A DNA stretch of 64,000 nt from Thermalbibacter longus (GTDB lineage: Bacteria; Chloroflexota; Chloroflexia; Thermomicrobiales; Thermomicrobiaceae): NCBI RefSeq assembly GCF_023806485.1, contig NZ_JAMSLR010000011.1, positions 34,170 through 98,169 on the forward strand, read 5' to 3'. Below, piece by piece: positions 16,935-27,838 of the stretch (positions are counted from its first letter, which is position 1; each line of letters starts with the position of its first letter). Below the pieces are notes generated by a model, which saw nothing but the letters and a program-made list of their open reading frames with translations, ran no database searches and had not been told where the DNA came from. The position numbers and the translations under genes are program-made.

Positions 16935-17680
16935 CGAGGAGGATCCCCCGGATCGCCTCCGCTCCGCGACGCCTCGTACTCGGCGAGCGTCGCCTCGTCT
17001 GGCGGGTAGACGCCGAGGATGCTGCTGCCCGCTGCCACTTTCTGGAAGATGAACGCCTCGAGCCGCTCCTGCTCGTAGGCGGCGCGCGCTACCTCCTCGA
17101 CGACCGAGCGCGGGACGACGATCACGCCCTCCGCATCCCCCACGATCACGTCACCCGGCAAGACGGCGACGCCTCCGCAGGCGATGGGGACGTTGATGTC
17201 CGCCGGGTGGTGGATGCTGATCGAGAGGTTCGCGTTCTGGCTACGGGCGTAGGCCGGGATTCCCAGCTCACGGATCTCCGGCGTGTCGCGGAAGGCGCCG
17301 TCGGTGACGATGCCTGCCGCGCCGCGGGCCTTGATCCGGGCGGCCAGAATGTTGCCCAGCACGCCGGCCCGCGTGTCGCCCCGCGCGTCGATCACGAGCA
17401 CGTCACCTGGGCCGACCGACTCGACCGCGATGCGCTGCTTGTTCGTCCGGTTGTCGAACTCGCCGGTACGCTCCAGGTCTTCCCGCAACGGGATGTAGCG
17501 CAGGGTGAATGCCTGGCCGACCAGTCGCAGGTCGGGACGCAGTGGCTGAACGTCGTGCATGAACAGGTTGCGAAAGCCTCGGCGGTAGAGTTGGGTGCTC
17601 AACGTCGCCGTGCTGACCGCGCGCAGCAGCTCCAGTACTCCCGGATCGATAGGCTGCGCCTGCCGGGTCTCCGACACCAC
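16931..17680 (-). CDS. RraA-like / HMG aldolase family protein
   Basis: The 249-residue protein matches the RraA fold. Signatures are VLVIDARGDTRAGVLGNILAAR, the GAAGIVTDGAFRDTPEI block with the Arg-Asp pair found in divalent-metal-dependent 4-hydroxy-4-methyl-2-oxoglutarate aldolases, and LPGDVIVGDAEGVIVVP. The Arg-Asp pair argues for aldolase or decarboxylase activity rather than only RNase E inhibition, but the substrate is unproven. GTG at 17680 follows GAAGGGAGGATC. Confidence 0.85.
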   Translation of the reverse strand: MVSETRQAQPIDPGVLELLRAVSTATLSTQLYRRGFRNLFMHDVQPLRPDLRLVGQAFTLRYIPLREDLERTGEFDNRTNKQRIAVESVGPGDVLVIDARGDTRAGVLGNILAARIKARGAAGIVTDGAFRDTPEIRELGIPAYARSQNANLSISIHHPADINVPIACGGVAVLPGDVIVGDAEGVIVVPRSVVEEVARAAYEQERLEAFIFQKVAAGSSILGVYPPDEATLAEYEASRSGGDPGDPPR

Positions 17681-17729
17681 GATCCTCCCTTCGGGATTCG
17701 GATTCTCGAACGGGCCGCTGGGTATCGTA

Positions 17730-18665
17730 TCACGGGTTGGTCGTGCCCGGCGCTTGTCGGCGGCTGCGCCAGCGCAGCGCGAGCAGGGCGAGTGCTGCTA
17801 GCACCGGCCACAGCCACCAGAAGAACACGAGGACCATCACCGTGATCTCGGCGACACCGCCGATGAACCGCAGCGACGCCTGCCAGGCGCGCTCGACGGC
17901 GCGCGCGAGGTCGAACGCTGGGCCTGTCGCGCTCTGGGCCGACGGTACCGGGACCAGGGTAATGGTCGCCTGCGCGTACGCGATGTGCCGCTCGAGGTAC
18001 TGCTTGCGCCCGGTCACCTGCTCGATCTCGTAGCGAACCCGGCTCAGCTCCTGCTCGACACGCAGGATCTCCTCGATAGTGCTGGCCCGGTCGAGGAGGG
18101 CCAGGTAGCGCTGCTCGGTCGCCTGGAGGTTGCGCAGCCGGGCATCGAGATCGAGGTACTCCTCGGTCACGTCCTGGCTCTGGAGCTGCTCCCGCTCGAC
18201 CTCTACCACGAGCGGGCTCGTGCGCACCTGGTTGAGGAACTGGTCGAAGCGGTCGGACGGCACCTGGATGGTCAGCGTGGCCGTCTGCCGCTTCTCTTCC
18301 TCTCCCTGCGCGTAAGTGGAGGAGCTGAGCACGAAGCCCCCAGCATCGATTGCTAACTGCCGGATGGCCACCAGCGCTTGCCCGACGTCGCTCACCTGGA
18401 GTTCGAGCTCGCCAGTTCGGATAACGAACCGGTCGAACGTCCCGCCGATCGTCGTTCCGCTCGAGGCTGGGGCGGGCACCTCGAGCGTCCCGCTCGCCGG
18501 CGCCGTTCGTGCCTGGTCGGGGGCAACAGCGGTGGATGCCACTACAGGTTCAGCCGATTGCCCTTCGGGGCGCTCGCCGCGGCTGCAGGCCGTCACCACA
18601 GCCAGCGTGAGCAGCAGCGAGAGGAGCAACATGGAGTACGGCCGTGCGGTTCGGGTCGATCCCAT
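17730..18665 (-). CDS. DUF4349 lipoprotein
   Basis: The 311-residue protein starts with a lipoprotein signal peptide ending in VVTAC (Cys about residue 27). A low-complexity linker follows, then a DUF4349 domain (RTGELELQVSDVGQAL onward) with a long coiled coil (about residues 165-225, rich in Glu, Arg and Leu) and a C-terminal membrane helix (ITVMVLVFFWWLWPVLAALALL). Anchored at both ends, it probably sits on the outer face of the membrane. ATG at 18665 is fixed by GAGGAGGCAGGAG. Function is unknown. Confidence 0.85.
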   Translation of the reverse strand: MGSTRTARPYSMLLLSLLLTLAVVTACSRGERPEGQSAEPVVASTAVAPDQARTAPASGTLEVPAPASSGTTIGGTFDRFVIRTGELELQVSDVGQALVAIRQLAIDAGGFVLSSSTYAQGEEEKRQTATLTIQVPSDRFDQFLNQVRTSPLVVEVEREQLQSQDVTEEYLDLDARLRNLQATEQRYLALLDRASTIEEILRVEQELSRVRYEIEQVTGRKQYLERHIAYAQATITLVPVPSAQSATGPAFDLARAVERAWQASLRFIGGVAEITVMVLVFFWWLWPVLAALALLALRWRSRRQAPGTTNP

Positions 18666-18851
18666 CTCCTGCCTCCTCGTCGTGGACGACTCTGCTGTCA
18701 CCGTTGAAGACGACGGCGGCGAGGAGAGGGTTCCCTCGCGAGGACTGGATCGCAGGGAACCGGAGATAACTTCCAGGTCATCGACGACCGCGACGACGGG
18801 CTGTTAGGGACCCAGCGGTGCTGGTGCGCCCGTGCCGATCTCCACAGGTCG

Positions 18852-19076
18852 TCAGCGCCGGAAGAAGAGGTTGAGCGCGATAGTGAGGAGGATGCTCAGG
18901 AGGAGCATGGTCGCCAGCGGGATGTAGATCGTCACGTTATCGCGCCGGTAAATGATGTCACCAGGCAGCCGGCCGAGGTAGGGCACGCGTCCGGCCAGCA
19001 AGAGCAGCAGGCCGATGACGACTAGTGCCACGCCCATTAGGATGATCGCCTTGGCCAGTGTGTCGATCCCGCTCAT
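18852..19076 (-). CDS. DUF2905 small membrane protein
   Basis: The 74-residue protein has two membrane helices flanking the family signature LGRLPGDIIYRRDNVTIYIP (residues about 33-52), which identifies DUF2905. Function is unknown. It precedes the DUF4349 gene on the same strand, but 186 bases separate them. Confidence 0.85.
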   Translation of the reverse strand: MSGIDTLAKAIILMGVALVVIGLLLLLAGRVPYLGRLPGDIIYRRDNVTIYIPLATMLLLSILLTIALNLFFRR

Positions 19077-19163
19077 CGCTGATCCGCTTTCCCCTGCGAC
19101 CGGGCCGAGAGATGCGATTCAACGCTTGGCTGCTCTCCAGGCGTCGCCGCGAGTTCACGCTGC

Positions 19164-19298
19164 CTACCGCTCGCCGAAGAGCTCCCCGAGGTGTGCCGCG
19201 ATATCGAAGATGAGCATGACCAGCAAGGGCACCAGCAGCAGGACGATCGGGATCAGCAGGAACTTGATCAGCTCGGCAAAGATGGTACCGAACTCCAT
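19164..19298 (-). CDS. 44-residue single-pass membrane protein
   Basis: ATG at 19298 is preceded by GGAGGGACGCACG and opens a 44-codon frame. The product has one strongly hydrophobic helix (FLLIPIVLLLVPLLVMLIF, residues 13-31) and an amphipathic tail IAAHLGELFGER. The frame, RBS and position 87 bases upstream of the DUF2905 gene on the same strand support a real small gene. I do not recognise the family. Confidence 0.6.
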   Translation of the reverse strand: MEFGTIFAELIKFLLIPIVLLLVPLLVMLIFDIAAHLGELFGER

Positions 19299-19449
19299 CG
19301 TGCGTCCCTCCGGAGTGCCGCGCTGCCCGTCTCCGTTCCAGGGTACGGCGCGCCGTCACCCGCGGCAACCTCGCGTCGCTCTACAGCTCTGCTCGACTTC
19401 GGATGCAACCGTGACCGTGCCCGCCTCAGCCCCTTACCGGCGAGCTGAG

Positions 19450-19488
19450 CGCGGAGGGGGAGGCATCTCGTGCCCCGACCCCTCCGCG
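19450..19488 (-). terminator. Hairpin terminator of clpB
   Basis: CGCGGAGGGG / CCCCTCCGCG forms a 10-bp perfect stem with a 19-base loop, starting 16 bases past the clpB stop on the minus strand. There is no U-tract. Confidence 0.6.
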
Positions 19489-19503
19489 AGCCCATGCCAC
19501 CGG

Positions 19504-22116
<2,613 letters not shown>

Positions 22117-22192
22117 GACAGAAAACGACCCCTCCTGTCGTCTCGCATCTTCGTAGGTTCAGTGTGCGACCGGTATGGTGAAGCGCGGGGCG

Positions 22193-22549
22193 TTACGACT
22201 CCACGCTGGCGCCGATCTCCTGTAGCATCGTGTCGATCTCCGCCACGACGCTGTCGAAGATCCGGTCATACTGCTCGGAGATCGCCAGGCACCGCTCCCG
22301 AAGCTGTCGCAGGCGCGATGTCAACCCGAGCGCGAGCTGAACGCCAGCGAGATTCACCCCACGCTCCTCGACCAGGTGCTTCACCTGGCGCAGCCTCTCC
22401 AGGTCTTCGGCTGAATAGAGCCGCAAGTTACCCGGCGTCCGCGATGGCGCGACGAACCCCTCGCGCTCGTACTTGCGCAATGTCTGCGGGTGCAACTCCA
22501 GCAGTCGCGCCGCCACACTGATCACATAGAGCGGTTCCGATCGTCGCAT
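22193..22549 (-). CDS. hspR: MerR-family heat-shock repressor HspR
   Basis: The 118-residue protein has a MerR-type winged helix with the HspR pattern: PLYVISVAARLLELHPQTLRKYEREG, then SRTPGNLRLYSAEDLERL and VEERGVNLAGVQLAL. A coiled-coil tail follows. HspR represses dnaK/clpB genes, usually with DnaK as corepressor. Here it sits 76 bases upstream of clpB on the same strand, giving an autoregulated hspR-clpB operon. dnaK is not in the window. Confidence 0.93.
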   Translation of the reverse strand: MRRSEPLYVISVAARLLELHPQTLRKYEREGFVAPSRTPGNLRLYSAEDLERLRQVKHLVEERGVNLAGVQLALGLTSRLRQLRERCLAISEQYDRIFDSVVAEIDTMLQEIGASVES

Positions 22550-22588
22550 AGCCTCTCCCCGGCTACTTCACCATCTTGACACAGACGG

Positions 22589-22619
22589 ATTATAGCACAC
22601 CTGACACGGAGTGTATCAA
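22589..22619 (-). promoter_or_regulatory. hspR-clpB promoter with inverted repeat
   Basis: On the minus strand TTGATA (22614-22619) and a perfect TATAAT (22589-22594) are 19 bases apart, about 40 bases before hspR. Between them is an imperfect inverted repeat TGATACAC-TCC-GTGTCA, a possible HspR operator, although it does not match the CTTGAGT-N7-ACTCAAG consensus. A second GTGTCA lies downstream of the -10. Confidence 0.55.
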
Positions 22620-22664
22620 ACCAATGCCGTAGTCAGCGCGGTGCAGCGATCGAGGTCGTGCTGC

Positions 22665-22678
22665 GGTGTGTACACACC
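22665..22678. promoter_or_regulatory. 14-bp perfect palindrome upstream of hspR
   Basis: GGTGTGTACACACC is a perfect palindrome about 45 bases upstream of the hspR -35. It could be an operator or an upstream factor site. Nothing else is visible in the 257 bases between hspR and the next gene. Confidence 0.35.
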
Positions 22679-22876
22679 CGCTTCGGTAGCGAGCTCCGGC
22701 CGGCGCCCCTCACACGTCACGCGTGCCACTCATCGCTGGCCGTCGAGAACGCGCCCGGGGCAGGGCGGTGTTGCGAGGGTCGATACCTCCGTGTGAGCAG
22801 CCAGAGGGCCTACCGGCGCACGCGCCCGGCGCGCGGGATGCGGGCGCGACCGTGCAGATCCACGCCCAGCAGAGGA

Positions 22877-24661
22877 CTACCCCGGCTGTCCACTGCGCGC
22901 CAGTGGCCGGTTGGCCATCTTGTACACGGGTGACTCCAACGGCTCGACGATGGCGGCAGCCTGGTCGAGCTCCGCCTCGAGCAGCGGGGTGCTGCCGAAG
23001 CTCAGCCGCACGACGGTCAGCAACGTCCTGGCGTCCCGGCCACGGCGGACGGCGCGGTAGGCGCGGGCCGCCATGACATAGCCGGCTGGAGGCATGCTCC
23101 AGAACCCTGGGCAACGGGTGAAGTCGTAGCTGGCATCGACCCTGAGCGCGTGCCGGAACTCGCTCTCGGCGGCATGGTAGTCGCCACGGCGAGCCAGCTT
23201 GATCGCGCGGGCGGTGATCGCCTCGGCGGCGTTGAACGCGACGACGCGTGGCTGGTCGCCGGAGCCGCTCGCTGGAGCAGAGATCGGCCGCTCCAGGCCG
23301 GCTGGTCGTGTGCGGGTGGGCCTCGGCCCCCGTGCCAGCGGGTCCCTTGCTATGCCATGCCTGGCTGTGCCGCGGTAACGGCTCCGCCGCTCATCACGCG
23401 TGTCCCAGCGCCTGGCTACCGGTTGCCTGAGCAACCGGCGCTCGGCGGCGCGTCGCCGGGCGCGTTCCCGGCGCTGCCAGAGCAGGCTGCCGAGCCCCAG
23501 TACAGTCGGATAGGTGGTCACCAGCGCGAGGGCCGCTCCCATCGCCAGCAGCGCCGACACCGGCCAGCGCCAGGTCTCAGGCGGTTCCTCGGTGTTCGCC
23601 GCCGGGCGGATCACCGCGACGTCCGGTGCCTCCCGGCGCACCGTCAGCCCGGTTGCCGGCTGCTGCGACGGTGCAGCGGCGGTCGAAGCCGGTGCCGTCC
23701 CTGTCGAGGTGGCAGCCTGGGTGAGCGCTGCATCCCCAGTCACCGCAGCGTCCGTCGTCTCGAGCGGAGCTGCCTGGGCGGCTGTCGACGCCGGCTGCAT
23801 TGCGCTTCCGCGGGCGAGCTGCGCGAACCCGTAGTCCAGCAGGGTCTCGGCATCCTGGTACCAGGACTCAGCGGTGCTTCCCAGTAACACCGCGATAATC
23901 GTATGGCCGTCCCGCTCGGCCGCCTGCATCAGGCAGTAGCCACAACCGTCCGTGATGCCTGTCTTGCCACCGATGAGCCCGGGGTACGAGCCGAGCAGCC
24001 GGTTCGATTGCTGCAGGGCATAGTGCTCGTCCTGATAGATCGGGCTCCCGATGATCTGGCGAAAGGTCGGATTCCGCAGCGCCTCCCGGGTGAGCAGTGC
24101 GAGGTCGCGGGCGGTTGAGCGATGCCCGGGTTGATCCAGTCCGTGGGGGTTGAGAAAATGCGTATCGTGGAGGCCCATCCGTTCGAGCATCAGGTTGGTG
24201 CGCCGCATGAAGCGGTCGACCGACTCCTGCGGCGAGTCCCCGGGCAAGGAGCCGAGGTTGCGAGCAATGGTCATGGCGGCATCGTTGCCCGACGGCAATA
24301 GCAGCCCGTAGAGCGCTGTCTCCAGTGTCAGCTCGTCACCGGCTGCCAGCCCCATCGAGGCCTCTCCGACGAGGTCGTACTGGTCGACCGTCAGAACCTC
24401 GTCGAGCGGAGCGCTCTCGAGGGCGACCAGCGCGACCGCGATCTTGGTCAGGCTCGCTGGGGCCCAGGGCTGGTCGGGACTCTTCGCGTAGAGGACGGTG
24501 CCAGTGTCGGCGTCGATGACGATGGCGGATTGTGCCGCGATAGCCAGGTCTGCTGCCCGAAGAGGCATCGGTTCGAGTCCGGCTGCGACCGTAGCCAGTG
24601 TGATGACCGCGATCAGCGCGAGTGCCCGACGATATGCCCCCCCACCAGTCACATCGTCCAT
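22877..24661 (-). CDS. D-alanyl-D-alanine carboxypeptidase (S11) with cytoplasmic extension
   Basis: The 594-residue protein begins with a signal peptide (LALIAVITLATVAAGL). The S11 domain has PASLTKI (SxxK nucleophile), PSGND (SxN) and GGKTGITDGCG (KTG), as in PBP5-type enzymes that trim peptidoglycan pentapeptides. After about residue 280 come an Ala/Thr-rich linker, a membrane helix (WPVSALLAMGAALALVTTYPTV) and an Arg-rich stretch. A final helical, TPR-like domain (AIKLARRGDYHAAESEFRHAL) would be cytoplasmic. ATG 24661 is chosen; GTG 24667 is the alternative. Confidence 0.85.
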   Translation of the reverse strand: MDDVTGGGAYRRALALIAVITLATVAAGLEPMPLRAADLAIAAQSAIVIDADTGTVLYAKSPDQPWAPASLTKIAVALVALESAPLDEVLTVDQYDLVGEASMGLAAGDELTLETALYGLLLPSGNDAAMTIARNLGSLPGDSPQESVDRFMRRTNLMLERMGLHDTHFLNPHGLDQPGHRSTARDLALLTREALRNPTFRQIIGSPIYQDEHYALQQSNRLLGSYPGLIGGKTGITDGCGYCLMQAAERDGHTIIAVLLGSTAESWYQDAETLLDYGFAQLARGSAMQPASTAAQAAPLETTDAAVTGDAALTQAATSTGTAPASTAAAPSQQPATGLTVRREAPDVAVIRPAANTEEPPETWRWPVSALLAMGAALALVTTYPTVLGLGSLLWQRRERARRRAAERRLLRQPVARRWDTRDERRSRYRGTARHGIARDPLARGPRPTRTRPAGLERPISAPASGSGDQPRVVAFNAAEAITARAIKLARRGDYHAAESEFRHALRVDASYDFTRCPGFWSMPPAGYVMAARAYRAVRRGRDARTLLTVVRLSFGSTPLLEAELDQAAAIVEPLESPVYKMANRPLARSGQPG

Positions 24662-24891
24662 CCTCACTAGGCAGCCAGGAGGCGACCCCTGGCTGCGCAG
24701 GCTACACGAACCGGTGCCGTCGAGTCACCATCCTAGCAGGTCAACGGCGTACGTACAATAGAACATATGACTCGTCGCGGTCGCGTGGCTAGCGCGTAGC
24801 GCCGGTGGTAGCATCGAGACGCGGCCGCGCGCTCCTGGAGGTCGGCGTGTCGAGCGGTCGCTACCCCTGCCACAGTGAATGGAGGCTAGCA

Positions 24892-26100
24892 ATGAGCATC
24901 GATTTCCCCGGCAAGGGAAAGGTCGCGGTCCTGAGGACGACGCCGGAGACGGTGCTGGGCGATATCGGCCGGGTGATGCAGATGGCCGGCTACGAGGCGG
25001 CGCTCCCCAAAGATCGCGACACGATCTTGAAGGTCAACATCACCTGGGACACCTGGTATCCCGGCTGCTCGACGACGCCTTGGCAGCTCGAAGGCGTGAT
25101 CCGCCGCCTCAAGGCAGACGGATACGGCCGTCTCATCGCTGCCCACAATCGCACGGTCGTCGTGGATGCGTACCGGGGCGAGCGCAACAACAAGCACAAG
25201 TATGTAGTGGACAAGTACGGGGTGGAGAACATCCATCTCTACGAACCGGATGTCGAGTGGGTCGTCTACGAGCCGAAGCGCGAGTTGATGGTGCTGCCGC
25301 AGATCTTCCCCGAGGGGATCAAGATCCCTAAGCTCTTCCTCGGCCGCAACATCATCCACCTGCCGACCGTCAAGACGCATGTCTTCACCACCATCACCGG
25401 CGCGATGAAGAACGCGTTCGGCGGGCTCTTGAACGAGCGGCGGCACTGGACGCATGCGGTCATCCACGAGACGCTGGTCGACTTGCTGACTATCCAGCAG
25501 GAGATTCACCCGGGCATCTTCGCGGTGATGGATGGCACCTTCGCTGGCGACGGCCCGGGGCCGCGCGCCATGCGCCCGCACGAGAAGGACATCATCCTCG
25601 CCAGCGCCGATCAGGTGGCGATCGATGCCATCAGCGCGAAGCTCCAGGGGTTCGATCCGCTCTCGATCCCCTTCATCCGCCTGGCGCACGAGCGCGGGCT
25701 CGGCATCGGCGACCCGCGGGAGATCGAGGTAGTCGGCATCGATATCTCGAACGAGAACTGGGGGTTCGTCGCCGGAGACACATTTGCTAGTAAGGGCCAA
25801 AAGCTGATCTACCACGGACCGCTGAAGCCGTTCGAGAACCTGTTGCTGCGCTCGCCGCTCGTGCCCTGGTCGTATTTCGCCTCGAACTTCTATCACAACG
25901 TGTACTGGTATCCGGTGCACGGCCGCCGGCGGGTAAAGCAGGCGCTGGAGAGCAAGTGGGGGCAGCTTTTCCTGAGCTACGACGATGGCAAAGTGGTCCT
26001 GCCAGGGCCGGAACCGAAAGCGACTGTGCTGGCCGTCGCTGGCCTGGCCGGACTGCTCCTCTCCGCCGTGGCGCTGGGGCGGCGGCTCCGTAGCGCCTGA
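24892..26100 (+). CDS. DUF362 domain protein with C-terminal membrane helix
   Basis: The 402-residue protein matches DUF362: VKVAVLRTTPETVLGDI, ILKVNITWDTWYPGCSTTPW, LPTVKTHVFTTITGAMKNAFGG (the central family motif) and MDGTFAGDGPGPR. No ferredoxin-type CxxCxxC cluster is present, unlike some DUF362 proteins. A C-terminal helix (VLAVAGLAGLLLSAVALG) would anchor it. ATG 24892 follows GGAGGCTAGCA. Function is unestablished; by fold, DUF362 proteins are proposed to be redox or nucleophile-dependent enzymes. Confidence 0.83.
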   Translation: MSIDFPGKGKVAVLRTTPETVLGDIGRVMQMAGYEAALPKDRDTILKVNITWDTWYPGCSTTPWQLEGVIRRLKADGYGRLIAAHNRTVVVDAYRGERNNKHKYVVDKYGVENIHLYEPDVEWVVYEPKRELMVLPQIFPEGIKIPKLFLGRNIIHLPTVKTHVFTTITGAMKNAFGGLLNERRHWTHAVIHETLVDLLTIQQEIHPGIFAVMDGTFAGDGPGPRAMRPHEKDIILASADQVAIDAISAKLQGFDPLSIPFIRLAHERGLGIGDPREIEVVGIDISNENWGFVAGDTFASKGQKLIYHGPLKPFENLLLRSPLVPWSYFASNFYHNVYWYPVHGRRRVKQALESKWGQLFLSYDDGKVVLPGPEPKATVLAVAGLAGLLLSAVALGRRLRSA

Positions 26101-26107
26101 GCCTTTG

Positions 26108-26130
26108 GCCGGCGGGCTCGGGCCGCCGGC
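26108..26130 (+). terminator. Hairpin after the DUF362 gene
   Basis: GCCGGCGG / CCGCCGGC makes an 8-bp stem with a 7-base loop, seven bases past the DUF362 stop. No T-tract follows. Confidence 0.5.
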
Positions 26131-26186
26131 GAGGTCGCTGGACCTCGCGGCCGGGGCGGACCTCCCGCTGAGCCCATCCAGCGCTG

Positions 26187-26195
26187 TGCTATAAT
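26187..26195 (+). promoter_or_regulatory. Extended -10 promoter of dnaN
   Basis: TGCTATAAT is a perfect extended -10 element (TGnTATAAT) 42 bases upstream of the dnaN start. No good -35 exists at 17 bases (GCTGAG), which suits an extended -10 promoter. Confidence 0.6.
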
Positions 26196-26237
26196 GGCAC
26201 GTGGGGAGTGTACGGACACTGAAGGGAGCAGGCGGCT

Positions 26238-27380
26238 GTGCAGGTCACCTGTCAACAGGGTGAACTCCATCGGGCGCTCGCGCACGTTTCGCGGGCCGTG
26301 GCACGCAAGTCCACGCTGCCCGTGCTCAGCAACGTGCTCCTCTCGGCCCAGGAGGGCCAACTGCGCCTGGCCGCGACCAATCTGGAGATCGCGATCGCCG
26401 CTTCGCTCCCGGCCCGCGTGGCCGAGGCCGGCCAGCTCACCGTCCGGGCGGACTTGCTGACTGAATTCATCAGTAGCTTGCCCAGTGACGAGGTGACCCT
26501 GCGGATCGAGCCAGGCTCGCTCACCCTGGCGGTGAGTTGTAGCTACTCGAAAGCGAACATCAAGGGCATCCCGGCTGAGGACTTCCCGACGCTCCCCGAG
26601 ATCGGCGAGCAGACGCCCACTGCTCGGATCGAGAGTGGACTGCTCCGCGAGATGATCGGCCAGGTCGCCTTCGCCGCAGCCACGGACGATAGCCGGCCGG
26701 TGCTGGCCGGAGTACTGGTCGAGTTCCAGGGCTCGACGCTCACGATGGCAGCCGCCGACGGTTTTCGGCTGTCGGTGCGCTCAGCGGAGCTCGACGAGCC
26801 GGTCGCTGAGGATCTCTCGATCATCGTGCCCGCGAGAGCATTGCAGGAGCTCGCCCGCAGCATGGCCGACGCGGAGGGGACGATCGACCTGCTGGTCACG
26901 CCCACTCGTAGCCAGCTTCTGGCCCGCTCGGGGCCAGTCGAATTCCTCAGCCGGTTGATCGATGGCCACTTCCCGGAGTTCCGCCAGATCATCCCCAAGA
27001 CCTACAACACGCGTGTGGTCGTCTCTCGGGAGGCGTTCCTGGCCGCGGCCCGGCGCGCCAAGATCTTCGCGCAGTCCAACAACGAGGTCGTGCGTCTCCA
27101 GCTCCTGCCCGGCGATAGCGAGCTGGATCCCGGGGCGGTCATCGTCTCGGCCCAGGCGGCCGAGGCGGGCGACAATGAGGATCTCCTCTCGGCGCGAGTA
27201 GAGGGCCCCAAGGCGCAGATCGCTTTCAATGGCCGGTACTTGTCCGATGTGCTCTCGGTCATGAAGTCGGCTGAGGTGGCCCTGGAGATGACCAGCCCCA
27301 ACGCAGCCGGCGTGTTCCGGCCCGTCGGCGACACAACGTTCACGCATGTGATCATGCCGATGGTGATCGGCAACATCTAG
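26238..27380 (+). CDS. dnaN: DNA polymerase III sliding clamp (beta subunit)
   Basis: The 380-residue protein is the ring-shaped processivity clamp. It starts MQVTCQQGELHRALAHVSRAV and has the conserved KSTLPVLSNVLL, the three repeated clamp folds, DGHFPEFRQIIPK in domain 3 and the typical C-terminus HVIMPMVI, which forms part of the partner-binding pocket. GTG at 26238 follows GAAGGGAGCAGGCGGCT. recF follows on the same strand; dnaA and gyrB are not next to them. Confidence 0.96.
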   Translation: MQVTCQQGELHRALAHVSRAVARKSTLPVLSNVLLSAQEGQLRLAATNLEIAIAASLPARVAEAGQLTVRADLLTEFISSLPSDEVTLRIEPGSLTLAVSCSYSKANIKGIPAEDFPTLPEIGEQTPTARIESGLLREMIGQVAFAAATDDSRPVLAGVLVEFQGSTLTMAAADGFRLSVRSAELDEPVAEDLSIIVPARALQELARSMADAEGTIDLLVTPTRSQLLARSGPVEFLSRLIDGHFPEFRQIIPKTYNTRVVVSREAFLAAARRAKIFAQSNNEVVRLQLLPGDSELDPGAVIVSAQAAEAGDNEDLLSARVEGPKAQIAFNGRYLSDVLSVMKSAEVALEMTSPNAAGVFRPVGDTTFTHVIMPMVIGNI

Positions 27381-27838
27381 CTCGCCTCAGCGCGCCCGGC
27401 CCGTCGGCAGGCGGCTGAACGGCCCGTCATGCCTGACGCATCCCTGAAGGCACTCTGCCACCCGCTCGAGTACGGCCCTCGCGTCCTGGACGAGGCTGCC
27501 TGCGCCTCCTGTCTCTCTGTTCACGCTCGTGCGCGGCCTGGGTGCGGGCGACGCCAAGCACTGAAGTGCCGGGCTCAGCGAGGCTGCTCTACGGTATCGC
27601 CGTGAGCGGGGCAGCCGTGCAGGCGAGCTGTCTGTGAGCCGGGTTTCTGCGGCGAGCGCGGGCCTCAGCCCGTCACTCTGAGACCACACGTGACTGTCCC
27701 GCAGCAGCCTGCCTCGGCAGGCCATTACCCGGCAGAAGGGACTACGACGGATGGCTGCACGGCCGGAGTCCCGCCCGGCGCGATACCATTGCTCTCTGAA
27801 GACGCCGCGCTCGCGAGCCGTAGGAGAGCGACTGCGCG
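27381..27838. other. 458-base gap between dnaN and recF
   Basis: No gene is supported here. A minus-strand open frame of about 110 codons is Arg/Ser/Pro-rich without a usable RBS and looks like a shadow. I found no DnaA box of the TTATCCACA type and no AT-rich tract, so an origin is not supported. Confidence 0.5.

Noticed and set aside
27387..27725. Leftward 112-codon frame between dnaN and recF
   Set aside because: It is Arg/Ser/Pro-rich, lacks an RBS and resembles random GC-rich sequence.
27381..27838. Chromosome origin next to dnaN
   Set aside because: I found no TTATCCACA-type boxes or AT-rich unwinding tract, and dnaA is not adjacent.
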